From NCBI RefSeq assembly GCF_900104645.1, contig NZ_FNWE01000001.1, forward strand, positions 69,765 through 133,764: DNA of 64,000 nucleotides. The letters run 5' to 3'. Source of the stretch: Alterileibacterium massiliense. Its GTDB lineage: Bacteria; Bacillota; Clostridia; Peptostreptococcales; Anaerovoracaceae. Each line of letters opens with the position of its first letter. The stretch's first letter is position 1. Made by a program: the position numbers and the translations under genes. The notes beneath the pieces are model-generated. The model did not search any database. It was given only the letters and a program-made list of their open reading frames with translations, and was not told the DNA's origin. Shown here in pieces: positions 1-8,392 of the stretch.

Positions 1-1665
1 ATTATTAATAGCAAACAATATTATTTCAGTAGCGACGGAGTAATGAGAAGCGGGTGGCAGTACATAGACGGGAGCTGGTATTACTTCGGAGAAGCAAATG
101 ACGGGTCAGCAAAGAAAGACTGGGAGTACATAGGAGGAAGCTGGTACTATTTTGAACCGAGCTATGTTATGGTAAGCGATGCCATAAAGGAGATAAGGGG
201 AAGCAAATATGCATTTAGTGCAAGCGGAGCAATGCTGCTAGGAACATTTAAATTCAAAGACGATATCTATACTACAGAGCCTACAGGAGAAATAAAGGAT
301 AGTGGCTGGATTTTATATAACAAGAAGTGGTATTACAAAGAAGAGAATGGCGAGATAATAAAAAACACAATGCACAATATCGGTGGATTGAAATACAGCT
401 TTGATGAAGACGGAGTAATGAGAAGCGGATGGCAAAACATAGAAGGGAGCTGGTATTACTTCGGAGAAGCAAATGACGGGTCAGCAAAGAAAGACTGGGA
501 GTACATAGGAGGAAGCTGGTACTATTTTGAACCGAGCTATGTTATGGTAAGTGACACCATAAAGGAGATAAGGGGAAGCAAATACGCGTTTAGTGCAAGC
601 GGTGCAATGCTACTAGGAACATTTAAGTTTAAAGACGATATCTATGCAACGGAACCTACAGGAGAAATAAAGGATAGTGGCTGGATTTTATATAACAAGA
701 AATGGTATTACAAAGAAGATAATGGCGAGATAATAAAAAATACAATGCACAATATCGGTGGATTGAAATACAGCTTTGATGAAGACGGAGTAATGAGAAG
801 CGGATGGCAAAACATAGAAGGGAGCTGGTATTACTTCGGAAAAGCAAATGACGGGTCAGCAAAGAAGGACTGGCAGTACATAGGAGGAAGCTGGTACTAT
901 TTTGAACCTAACTATGTTATGGTAAGCGATGCCATAAAGGAGATATCGGGAAGCAAATACGCATTTAGTGCAAGCGGAGCAATGTTACTAGGGGTATTTA
1001 AGTTTAAAGACCATATATATATAACAGACAAAAATGGACTCATTTTAAATCGAATTGAGATTGATGAAAAGACCATGCTGGGCATAGATGTATCGGAGAT
1101 GAATGGATATATCGATTGGAAGAAGGTAGCAAATTCAGGTATAAAATTTGCATTTATAAGAGTTGGTGGAAGATATAGCGTTAGCGGAAGTATTTATAAC
1201 GATTCAAGATTCAGCTATAATATTTCTCAGGCAAAGGCCTATGGAATAAAGGTTGGGGTATATTTTTTCACCCAAGCTATAAACACAAATGAAGCGATAG
1301 AAGAAGCGAGGTTTACAATTAATAAAATTAGATCATATATCTTGGATCTACCTATCGTAATAGATACAGAGAGCGTTGATGGTGGAGGCAGGCATTCGTC
1401 GATAAGCGTTGAAAGCCGAACCGAAGTGGTCAAAGCATTCTGTGAGGAGATTATAAAAAATGGCTTTGCACCGATGATTTACGCAAGCACTTCGTGGTTA
1501 GATAATAAGCTAAATATGAGCAAGTTATCAAAATTCAAGGTGTGGGTTGCACAATGGGCTTCAAGCGTAGATTATAGAGGTTCATATAATTGCTGGCAAT
1601 ATACAAGCACCGGCAGAGTTAATGGTATAAATGGCAATGTGGATATGGACATATGGTATAATTAA
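1..1665 (+). CDS. GH25 muramidase with cell-wall-binding repeats (5' end outside window)
   Basis: The frame is open from the first base, so the gene starts upstream of the window. The visible 554 codons hold tandem aromatic/glycine-rich repeats of the choline- or glucan-binding type (GWQ-x-GSWYYF, GSWYYFEP, KWYYKEENG), then a C-terminal glycoside hydrolase family 25 domain from about nt 1075 (GIDVSEMNGYIDW ... VIDTES ... WVAQW ... VDMDIW). GH25 enzymes cleave the N-acetylmuramic acid to N-acetylglucosamine bond of peptidoglycan; the Asp of GIDVSE and the DTE residues are the expected active-site acids. A signal peptide would lie upstream and is not visible. It is probably a secreted autolysin or lytic enzyme held at the wall by its repeats. 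GH25 assignment is strong; the repeat ligand (choline or another polymer) is unknown. Confidence 0.93.
   Translation: MINSKQYYFSSDGVMRSGWQYIDGSWYYFGEANDGSAKKDWEYIGGSWYYFEPSYVMVSDAIKEIRGSKYAFSASGAMLLGTFKFKDDIYTTEPTGEIKDSGWILYNKKWYYKEENGEIIKNTMHNIGGLKYSFDEDGVMRSGWQNIEGSWYYFGEANDGSAKKDWEYIGGSWYYFEPSYVMVSDTIKEIRGSKYAFSASGAMLLGTFKFKDDIYATEPTGEIKDSGWILYNKKWYYKEDNGEIIKNTMHNIGGLKYSFDEDGVMRSGWQNIEGSWYYFGKANDGSAKKDWQYIGGSWYYFEPNYVMVSDAIKEISGSKYAFSASGAMLLGVFKFKDHIYITDKNGLILNRIEIDEKTMLGIDVSEMNGYIDWKKVANSGIKFAFIRVGGRYSVSGSIYNDSRFSYNISQAKAYGIKVGVYFFTQAINTNEAIEEARFTINKIRSYILDLPIVIDTESVDGGGRHSSISVESRTEVVKAFCEEIIKNGFAPMIYASTSWLDNKLNMSKLSKFKVWVAQWASSVDYRGSYNCWQYTSTGRVNGINGNVDMDIWYN
43..1032 (+). repeat. 375-bp in-frame tandem repeat (two full copies plus a partial third)
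   Basis: Copies begin at 43, 418 and 793, exactly 375 bp (125 codons) apart, each opening MRSGWQ. Copies 1 and 2 differ at only a few positions, many of them synonymous; copy 3 diverges after about 230 bp and runs into the GH25 linker. The array lies wholly inside the muramidase gene and may extend upstream of the window. Confidence 0.95.
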
Positions 1666-1697
1666 ATATGGTATAATTAAATAGGGTATAATTAAAT
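1653..1697 (+). repeat. 15-bp tandem repeat x3 containing extended -10-like motifs
   Basis: Three consecutive units of ATGGTATAATTAAAT (the third begins AGGG) start at 1653, 1668 and 1683. The first unit contains the stop codon of the muramidase gene. The first two units each carry TGGTATAAT, a match to an extended -10 element, just upstream of the small gene at 1724. Confidence 0.85.
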
Positions 1698-1723
1698 GTC
1701 TACACAAATGAAAGGAGGACGCG

Positions 1724-1942
1724 ATGTTAAGAAAAGAAAAGAGGAGAAGAAAGGCTGAAGAAAAAGCAAGGAAGGCTGCGGTTGCAAAGACTACAATGCG
1801 TATACTTGGAATTGGAATTTTAAGCACAGCGGTTCTTGTTCTTGCAACCAAAAGGGTTTTCGATGAAATCTTCGTTGAGGACGACTGGTCAGATATGGAC
1901 TGGGGAGACGAAGATGCAGAATTTGGGATGGATATAGACTGA
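1724..1942 (+). CDS. Small single-pass membrane protein, strongly bipolar in charge
   Basis: This encodes 72 residues and is preceded by a strong ribosome binding site (AAAGGAGG, about 7 nt before ATG). The first 25 residues are very basic (KEKRRRKAEEKARK), residues about 27-43 form one hydrophobic segment (ILGIGILSTAVLVLA), and the tail is acidic (EDDWSDMDWGDEDAE). The basic N-terminus suggests an N-in membrane protein with an exposed acidic tail. I do not recognise the family. The good ribosome binding site and coherent composition support a real gene. It lies between the muramidase and metG with no overlap. Confidence 0.7.
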   Translation: MLRKEKRRRKAEEKARKAAVAKTTMRILGIGILSTAVLVLATKRVFDEIFVEDDWSDMDWGDEDAEFGMDID

Positions 1943-2074
1943 TAAGATTAGCGATTTTATTTATATAAAAATTTATTTACAAATATAATTATATATAAAA
2001 TTCGATTCAGATATTGAGCAGATATTAAAAAAATACATAGATAAAATGCGACGAGAGAGGAAGTAGCACTTAAG

Positions 2075-3685
2075 ATGGCAGATAAAAAAGAAACTTTCTA
2101 TATTACAACGCCAATTTATTATCCTAGTGCAAAATTGCATATTGGACATACATATTGCACCGTTATGGCGGATGCAATGGCGAGGTTCAAAAGGCTTAGC
2201 GGTTATGATGTAAGATTTATGACCGGAACAGATGAACACGGTCAGAAGATTAAAACCATAGCCGATGAAGCAGGCGTTAGCCCAAAGGAATATGTTGACG
2301 ATGTCGTCTCCGGAATTAAAAAGCTTTGGGCAAAGATGGAAATAAGCTATGATGACTTTATCAGGACTACGGAGCCAAGGCATTATAAGAGAGTTCAAGA
2401 TATATTTAAAAAAATGCAGGAGACCGGAGATATTTACAAGGGTGAATATGAGGGTTGGTACTGCACTCCATGCGAGTCATATTGGACAGAGACACAGCTT
2501 GAAGAAGGAAAATGCCCTGACTGCGGTAGACCTGTTAAGGTTATGAAAGAGGAAGCTTATTTTTTCAAGCTCTCCAAATATGCGGATAGATTATTAAAAT
2601 TATATGATGAGAATCCGGAATTTTTAAAGCCAGATTCTAGAAGAAAGGAAATGACTTCTTTTATCGAGCAAGGATTAGACGATCTTTGTATTTCAAGAAA
2701 GGGGCTTGAGTGGGGAATTAGTATTCCAGGTGATGAAGAGCATAGCATATATGTATGGCTTGACGCACTTGCTAACTATATAACAGCACTCGGCTATCCG
2801 TCGGATAATGAAGAAGATGAGGAATTATATAGAAAATATTGGCCTGCGGATTTTCACCTCGTTGGCAAAGAAATAGTTAGATTTCATTCAATTATATGGC
2901 CCGCAATGCTGATGTCACTAGACCTGCCACTTCCTAAGCATATTTTGGGTCATGGCTGGCTTCTCATAGATGGTGGCAAGATGTCTAAATCAAAGGGCAA
3001 TGTGGTGGACCCTGAAATTCTCATAGAAAGATATGGAATAGATGCTCTTAAATATTTCCTATTAAGAGAGTATACCTTTGGGCAGGACGGGATATATACA
3101 AATGAGGTCATGCTAAAAAGGATAAATTTTGACCTAGCAAATGATCTTGGGAACCTTCTTTCGAGGACGGTTTCGATGATAGAAAAATACTCAGGAGGTC
3201 TTGTTCCAGAAGCAGAAACCTCAGATAAAATAGATGATGACCTTATTAATATTGCAATAAATGCTTCCAAAAAGGCATCTATCAAAATGGATTCCTTTGA
3301 ATTTAATAACGCACTTGAAGCGATCTGGGAAGTGGTAAGAAGAGCAAATAAGTATATAGATGAAAAAATGCCGTGGACTCTTGCGAAAGAACCTGCTCGA
3401 AAAAAGGAGCTTGATACAGTATTAAGAAATCTTGCGGAAACACTTAGAATTGTGTCAATCCTTATTATTCCATATATGCATTCAACTTCCGATAGAATGA
3501 GAGAGCAACTTGGAATTTCAGATATACCTGCATTGTGGGAGGACACCTTTGAATTTTATAAGCTAAAAGGAGTTACAGTCTCCAAAGGAGATGCACTTTT
3601 CCCTAGACTTGACATTGAAAAAGAGCTTAAAGAATTAGATGAGGTAAAGCAGGACAAGATGGCAACGAAGAATAAACATAAATAA
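2075..3685 (+). CDS. metG: Methionyl-tRNA synthetase, short form without C-terminal tRNA-binding domain
   Basis: This enzyme charges tRNA-Met with methionine. The class I signatures are the HIGH motif at residues 22-25 and KMSKS at about 302-306. A CxxC...CxxC zinc knuckle (C130, C133, C147, C150) marks the zinc-containing MetRS subgroup. The anticodon-binding helical domain follows (WTLAKEP near residue 435). The protein ends at 536 residues after LFPRLD and a short lysine-rich tail. Many Firmicutes MetRS proteins run to about 650 residues with a Trbp111-type domain, which is missing here; a domain of that type is instead found on LysS at 40.5-40.9 kb. A terminator follows at 3710-3742, so metG appears to end a transcript. 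Confidence 0.97.
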   Translation: MADKKETFYITTPIYYPSAKLHIGHTYCTVMADAMARFKRLSGYDVRFMTGTDEHGQKIKTIADEAGVSPKEYVDDVVSGIKKLWAKMEISYDDFIRTTEPRHYKRVQDIFKKMQETGDIYKGEYEGWYCTPCESYWTETQLEEGKCPDCGRPVKVMKEEAYFFKLSKYADRLLKLYDENPEFLKPDSRRKEMTSFIEQGLDDLCISRKGLEWGISIPGDEEHSIYVWLDALANYITALGYPSDNEEDEELYRKYWPADFHLVGKEIVRFHSIIWPAMLMSLDLPLPKHILGHGWLLIDGGKMSKSKGNVVDPEILIERYGIDALKYFLLREYTFGQDGIYTNEVMLKRINFDLANDLGNLLSRTVSMIEKYSGGLVPEAETSDKIDDDLINIAINASKKASIKMDSFEFNNALEAIWEVVRRANKYIDEKMPWTLAKEPARKKELDTVLRNLAETLRIVSILIIPYMHSTSDRMREQLGISDIPALWEDTFEFYKLKGVTVSKGDALFPRLDIEKELKELDEVKQDKMATKNKHK

Positions 3686-3709
3686 TTAATCAGATAGTTA
3701 GAAATACAA

Positions 3710-3742
3710 AGCCTCGAGGAAATAAATCCTTGGGGCTATTTT
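3710..3742 (+). terminator. Rho-independent terminator of metG
   Basis: AGCCTCGAGGA and TCCTTGGGGCT form an 11-bp stem with G-U pairs around the loop AATAAA, followed by ATTTT. It lies 24 bp after the metG stop codon. Confidence 0.75.
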
Positions 3743-3782
3743 AAAAAAGGAATAGTAAAGAATAACAAAGCCGAAATACAAT

Positions 3783-4700
3783 TTGAAATTTAATTTATGG
3801 AAAAATATGAAAAATAATATGAAAAAAAATATGGAAAATGTGGAAGAAATTGAAGAAATTGAAAAAAGAGATAAAAGAGATAAATTTTTGTTCGATGCAC
3901 ATACGCATCTAAATTTTGAAGAGTTTTCAAAAGGTGAAAGAGAAGAACTTGCTAAGGAGATAGATAATTCAAACCTTAGATACATAATAGATGCAGGCTG
4001 TGATCTTAACTCGTCTATTCTTGCTCTTGAAAATGCAAGAAAGTATAAATGGTGCTATGCAGCCTCAGGAATCCACCCTGAGTATGCAGAAAAAGCGAGT
4101 GACGAGATGATTGATGAAATCAAAATGCTTGCCAAAGATGAGAAATGCGTTGCGATAGGTGAGATTGGGCTTGATTTTCACTATGGAAAAGATTATAAGG
4201 AAGAACAGATAATCTTATTTAGGAAACAGCTAAGACTCGCACTAGAAATGGAACTTCCAATAATGATTCACTCAAGAGATGCAGACCAATTGACCATGGA
4301 TATTTTAAAAGATGAGGGAGTATTTGCGAAGAAAAGAATAGATAAATTTAGCAGAGATGGCGATTATCCTGAAGCAAAAGTTCAACTTCACTGCTTTTCA
4401 GGCTCTAAGGAACTAGCAATGGAATATGTTAAGCTGGGTGCTACAATTTCAGTTGGCGGACCAGTTACTTTTAAGAATGGAAAGAAAACCGCTGAGGTTG
4501 TCAGGGCAATTCCAATTGAAAGACTTCTTTCTGAAACAGATGCCCCTTATTTAACACCTGAACCTTTTAGAGGCAAGATGAATAAATCTCAATATGTTGA
4601 ATATGTTGTTAGAAGAATTGCCATATTAAAAGATATGGAATTTGAAGAAACGGCTCTTAAATTGCTCGAAAATGGAATTAGATTTTTTGGAATAAAATAA
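3783..4700 (+). CDS. tatD: TatD-family metal-dependent DNase
   Basis: TatD-family hydrolases are TIM-barrel metal-dependent nucleases. The HxH signature (DAHTHLN) is at residues 38-44, followed by GEIGLDFHY, a conserved metal-ligand block, MIHSRDA, LHCFSG and SETDAPYL, the usual order for the family. The family normally begins one or two residues before FDTHTHL, so the 34-residue lysine/glutamate-rich N-terminal stretch is unusual. The longest frame starts with TTG at 3783; in-frame ATG codons at 3807, 3819 and 3831 are alternatives and none has a good Shine-Dalgarno site. It is 11 bp upstream of tilS and probably co-transcribed with it. Family certain, exact start uncertain. Confidence 0.92.
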   Translation: MKFNLWKNMKNNMKKNMENVEEIEEIEKRDKRDKFLFDAHTHLNFEEFSKGEREELAKEIDNSNLRYIIDAGCDLNSSILALENARKYKWCYAASGIHPEYAEKASDEMIDEIKMLAKDEKCVAIGEIGLDFHYGKDYKEEQIILFRKQLRLALEMELPIMIHSRDADQLTMDILKDEGVFAKKRIDKFSRDGDYPEAKVQLHCFSGSKELAMEYVKLGATISVGGPVTFKNGKKTAEVVRAIPIERLLSETDAPYLTPEPFRGKMNKSQYVEYVVRRIAILKDMEFEETALKLLENGIRFFGIK

Positions 4701-4711
4701 AGGAGACTAGG

Positions 4712-6160
4712 ATGTCATCAGCTATAGAAAATGTGGTAAAGAAAATAAGAGATTCAAAATTAGTAAATGACGGTCAGATAATTATTCTAGGTTTATCAGG
4801 TGGACCTGACTCACTTTGCCTGCTTGATGCTCTCATTAGAATATCAAAGAATATCAATTTAATGATAGTGCCTGTGCATATAAATCACAAATTAAGAAAA
4901 AATGCGGATAAGGAGCAGAAACATATTGAAGAAATATGTGAAGCATACGATATTCCAATTATTTCAATAGAAGCCAATTGCAGAAAGATAGCTAAAGACG
5001 AAAAAATTTCAATAGAAGAGGCAGGAAGAATAATAAGATATGGATTTTTCCACAAAGTAGCTGATGATCTATATGAAAGAGGGAATAATAAAGAAGCTAT
5101 ATCAATAGCCGTCGCTCATAATGCAGACGACCAAAGCGAAACCGTTCTTTTTAGAATAATAAGAGGCACGGGAATACATGGACTTTCAGGAATAAGACCT
5201 TATAGGTTAGATCCGGTATATCCAATAATAAGACCGCTTTTAAATATCACAAGAGATGAGATAGAAGCATATATAAAAGAGGCAGGCCTAGTGCCAAACA
5301 TTGATGAAAGCAATGAAGATACGGGGTATACGAGAAATAAAATAAGGCTTGAGCTAATTCCAAAAATAGAAGAAGAATACAATCCAAGGATCAAAGAAAA
5401 CTTGAGGAATCTCGCCGAGATGGCGTATATGGACGATGACTGCATGAGAGGCGTTGCAGCTGAACTAATGGAAGGCAGTAGTGAAATTTTTGAAGAGGAA
5501 AAAAGACTTAAGATAGTTCTTAAATTAGATGAAATACTTGAAATGCACCCGGCAATTATAAGGAGAATAGTTGGGATTGTATTTGAAGAGCTTGGGATAG
5601 ATGAGTGGATGACCTACTCCCTAGTTAAAGAAACGATTGATGTCATGACATCGATAAATCCGTCGGCTGAGATGATGCTACCAGGAGGGATAAGAGCACA
5701 TAGAAGATATGGAGAAATGGTTTTTGAACTAAAAGCCATTGATGAAGAAGATGACGAATCTTATGAGGATAAACCTTCCCATAGGCTTGTAATTTCCCTT
5801 ATGAATATAGAAGAATATAAAAAAAATAAGCACAAGTGCCATGCGGCCTTCGATTATGACTTATTTGAAAAAGAGCACAGCGGTAAAACAGGGAGTATTG
5901 TAATAAGGAATAGAAAAAGCGGTGACTTCATAGCCCTAAAGGGCGGAAAAAGGAAAAAGATACAGGATCTTTTCGTAGATGAAAAAATTAATAAATCGGA
6001 CAGAGAAAAGGTTGAACTCGTAACAATAGGTAGTGAGGTGCTTTGGATAATTCCAAGTGAATTTATGACTAGAGAAATGTGTAAAATCAAGGGAATTTTT
6101 TCACAAAAATATCAGATTTCGGATACATCTAGGCAGGTAATCTTCCTTGAAATCGTATAA
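4712..6160 (+). CDS. tilS: tRNA(Ile)-lysidine synthetase
   Basis: TilS ligates lysine to C34 of the CAU-anticodon isoleucine tRNA so that it reads AUA rather than AUG. The N-terminal PP-loop SGGPDS is at residues 29-34, followed by VPVHINHKLR, HNADDQSETVLFRIIRGTG and the C-terminal TilS domain containing NRKSGDF and KIQDLFVDEKI. The length, 482 residues, is normal. ATG 4712 is preceded by AGGAGA at 4701-4706. In many Firmicutes the order is tilS-hpt-ftsH; here ftsH follows after 84 bp without hpt. A possible substrate tRNA lies at 48156. Confidence 0.96.
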   Translation: MSSAIENVVKKIRDSKLVNDGQIIILGLSGGPDSLCLLDALIRISKNINLMIVPVHINHKLRKNADKEQKHIEEICEAYDIPIISIEANCRKIAKDEKISIEEAGRIIRYGFFHKVADDLYERGNNKEAISIAVAHNADDQSETVLFRIIRGTGIHGLSGIRPYRLDPVYPIIRPLLNITRDEIEAYIKEAGLVPNIDESNEDTGYTRNKIRLELIPKIEEEYNPRIKENLRNLAEMAYMDDDCMRGVAAELMEGSSEIFEEEKRLKIVLKLDEILEMHPAIIRRIVGIVFEELGIDEWMTYSLVKETIDVMTSINPSAEMMLPGGIRAHRRYGEMVFELKAIDEEDDESYEDKPSHRLVISLMNIEEYKKNKHKCHAAFDYDLFEKEHSGKTGSIVIRNRKSGDFIALKGGKRKKIQDLFVDEKINKSDREKVELVTIGSEVLWIIPSEFMTREMCKIKGIFSQKYQISDTSRQVIFLEIV

Positions 6161-6244
6161 TATGCGTGTTAAAATAACATACTGATTTGTGAAAAATAAC
6201 AAATTAATTAAAATTAAGAGGAATTTAAGAAAGGATATTTAGTA

Positions 6245-8392
6245 TTGAAGAAGGTTTCAAGGGTTTTTATAACATATATTCTGATCTTTGCAATTGTAAT
6301 AAGTGCGGCATATATATTCAAGGATTTAGGGAATGCCGGAAGAGTAAAGGAGGTCAAATTTTCCACTCTATCAAAGCATTTGGCAGCTGGAAAGTATACA
6401 GAGCTTAATATCACAGATAGGAAGATAAGTGCAAAGCTCGATAATAAGAAGAATGGAGGGAAGGTCGAATTTGCCTATGCTCCATCAGCACTAGAGATTA
6501 ACTGGCTCGAAGATAATTATGTATATCCGCAGGTGAAAAAGGGCAAGCTCAAGCTTGAAAGCGATCCGCCGGAGAGCAAATTCAGCCTGCTTAATATGCT
6601 TCCAACATTTATCATGGTGGGTATGGTAATCTTCCTTATATATTTCATGATGACCCAGGGCGGGAATGGTAAGGCGTTCCAGTTTGGGAAAAATAAGGCT
6701 AAGATGTATAAGGACAATGGAAAAAGCATTACATTCAAAGATGTTGCAGGCCTTAAAGAAGAAAAAGAAGAATTAAAGGAGATTGTGGATTTCCTCAAAA
6801 ATCCAATTAAATATACAAAATTAGGAGCAAGGATACCTAAGGGAGTTCTTATGGTAGGAAGTCCCGGAACAGGAAAGACCTATATTTCCAAGGCTACGGC
6901 AGGAGAAGCAGGAGTACCTTTCTTTACAATCTCAGGTTCGGACTTTGTTGAGATGTTTGTTGGAGTCGGAGCTTCAAGAGTAAGGGATTTATTCGAACAG
7001 GCAAAGAAGAATGCACCATGTATAATTTTCATAGATGAAATTGATGCAGTTGGTCGTAAGAGAGGAGCAGGGCTAGGCGGCGGAAATGATGAAAGAGAGC
7101 AGACTCTTAACCAGCTCCTAGTTGAAATGGATGGATTTGATGGAAATTCAGGCATCATCATCTTGGCAGCTACGAATAGACCTGATGTACTCGACCCAGC
7201 ACTTTTGAGACCGGGCAGATTTGATAGACAGATTGTAATAGGAATGCCTGACATTAAGGCTAGGGAAGAAATATTTAAGGTTCATACTAAGAATAAGCCA
7301 TTAGCAGAAGATGTTTCTCCGGAAATTCTTGCAAAGAGAACTCCCGGTTTTTCACCTGCTGATATTGAAAATCTCGTCAATGAGGCTGCACTTCTAACAG
7401 CAAGGCGAAATGGTAAAATGATAAGAATGGATGAGATAGAAGAAGCGACGACAAAGGTTATGGCAGGGCCACAGAAGAAGTCAAGGGTTATCTCGGAAGA
7501 GGAGAGAAGGCTCACAGCATACCACGAAGCTGGTCATGCTATAGTAATGAGGTCGCTACCAGGTTCTGATCCAGTTCATCAGATAACCATTATTCCTAGG
7601 GGAATGGCAGGTGGTTTTACAATGTCGCTCCCTCTTGAAGATAAATTCTTCGAGACCAGAGGAAATATGTTAAATGATATAAAACACCTTCTCGGAGGAA
7701 GAGTGGCAGAAGAACTCAAGCTAGATGATATAAGTACAGGTGCAAGCAATGACCTAGAGAGGTCGACTGCAATTGCAAGAGCTATGATTACAAAGTATGG
7801 TTTTAGCAAAAAGCTAGGCCCTGTTAGCTTTAGCTCAAATGATGAAGTTTTTCTGGGAAGAGATTTTTCGACAAAGCAGAACTATTCTGAGGAGATTTCA
7901 TCTGAGATTGACAAGGAAATCAAGAAAATACTTGAAGAATCATATGCTGAAACTAAGAAAATATTAATAGAAAATGACGAAAGGCTTGAAAATGTCGCTG
8001 AGGCACTGCTACTAGTCGAGACACTCGATGGAGAACAATTTGAAAGATTATACAATATGGAAATTACTCCGGACGAACTAGCTTTAGAGGTTAAGATGGC
8101 GGAAGATGAGATAAAACGCCTCAATGAGGAGGAAGCAAAGCAGAGCAAAAAAGAGGATGAAGAAAGACTTCGTGCTGCAGAGGCTAAGCTCAAGGAAATG
8201 CAGGAAGCCATTGATAAACTTAATGGATTTAATCAAAAAGAGGAGTCTAAGGAACCTGAAGAGTCTAAGGAACCTGAAGAATCAGAGGAACTTGATGAGC
8301 CTGAAGAACTTGAAGAATCTGAAAATTTTGAGGAATCTAAGAACTCTGAGGAATCTGAGAAATCTAGAAAAGAAGAGAGAGAAAACCTATGA
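6245..8392 (+). CDS. ftsH: ATP-dependent zinc metalloprotease FtsH
   Basis: FtsH is a membrane-anchored AAA+ protease that degrades unassembled or regulatory membrane and cytosolic proteins. There is an N-terminal membrane helix (about residues 5-26), a second near residue 120, Walker A GSPGTGKT at 205-212, Walker [10 protein letters not shown], the SRH segment [20 protein letters not shown], and the zinc site HEAGH at 427-431. TTG 6245 is chosen because GAAAGGA lies 8-9 nt upstream and the membrane helix follows directly. The last roughly 50 residues are a glutamate/serine/proline tail of short repeats, beyond the normal family end. The stop overlaps the next start (ATGA). Confidence 0.97.
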   Translation: MKKVSRVFITYILIFAIVISAAYIFKDLGNAGRVKEVKFSTLSKHLAAGKYTELNITDRKISAKLDNKKNGGKVEFAYAPSALEINWLEDNYVYPQVKKGKLKLESDPPESKFSLLNMLPTFIMVGMVIFLIYFMMTQGGNGKAFQFGKNKAKMYKDNGKSITFKDVAGLKEEKEELKEIVDFLKNPIKYTKLGARIPKGVLMVGSPGTGKTYISKATAGEAGVPFFTISGSDFVEMFVGVGASRVRDLFEQAKKNAPCIIFIDEIDAVGRKRGAGLGGGNDEREQTLNQLLVEMDGFDGNSGIIILAATNRPDVLDPALLRPGRFDRQIVIGMPDIKAREEIFKVHTKNKPLAEDVSPEILAKRTPGFSPADIENLVNEAALLTARRNGKMIRMDEIEEATTKVMAGPQKKSRVISEEERRLTAYHEAGHAIVMRSLPGSDPVHQITIIPRGMAGGFTMSLPLEDKFFETRGNMLNDIKHLLGGRVAEELKLDDISTGASNDLERSTAIARAMITKYGFSKKLGPVSFSSNDEVFLGRDFSTKQNYSEEISSEIDKEIKKILEESYAETKKILIENDERLENVAEALLLVETLDGEQFERLYNMEITPDELALEVKMAEDEIKRLNEEEAKQSKKEDEERLRAAEAKLKEMQEAIDKLNGFNQKEESKEPEESKEPEESEELDEPEELEESENFEESKNSEESEKSRKEERENL
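8238..8370 (+). repeat. Short acidic-codon tandem repeats in the ftsH 3' end
   Basis: The region is built of degenerate units around GAAGAGTCTAAGGAACCT, first as two nearly identical 18-bp units and then as shorter GAA-GAA-TCT type units. It encodes an [12 protein letters not shown] tail. The pattern suggests slippage-driven expansion. Confidence 0.75.

Noticed and set aside
43-1032. Long direct repeats considered as a CRISPR or mobile repeat array
   Set aside because: The repeats are 375 bp, contiguous, in frame and encode known wall-binding modules; there are no spacers.
2950-3546. A 198-codon minus-strand frame inside metG
   Set aside because: It mirrors a certain aminoacyl-tRNA synthetase gene and shows no recognisable motif.
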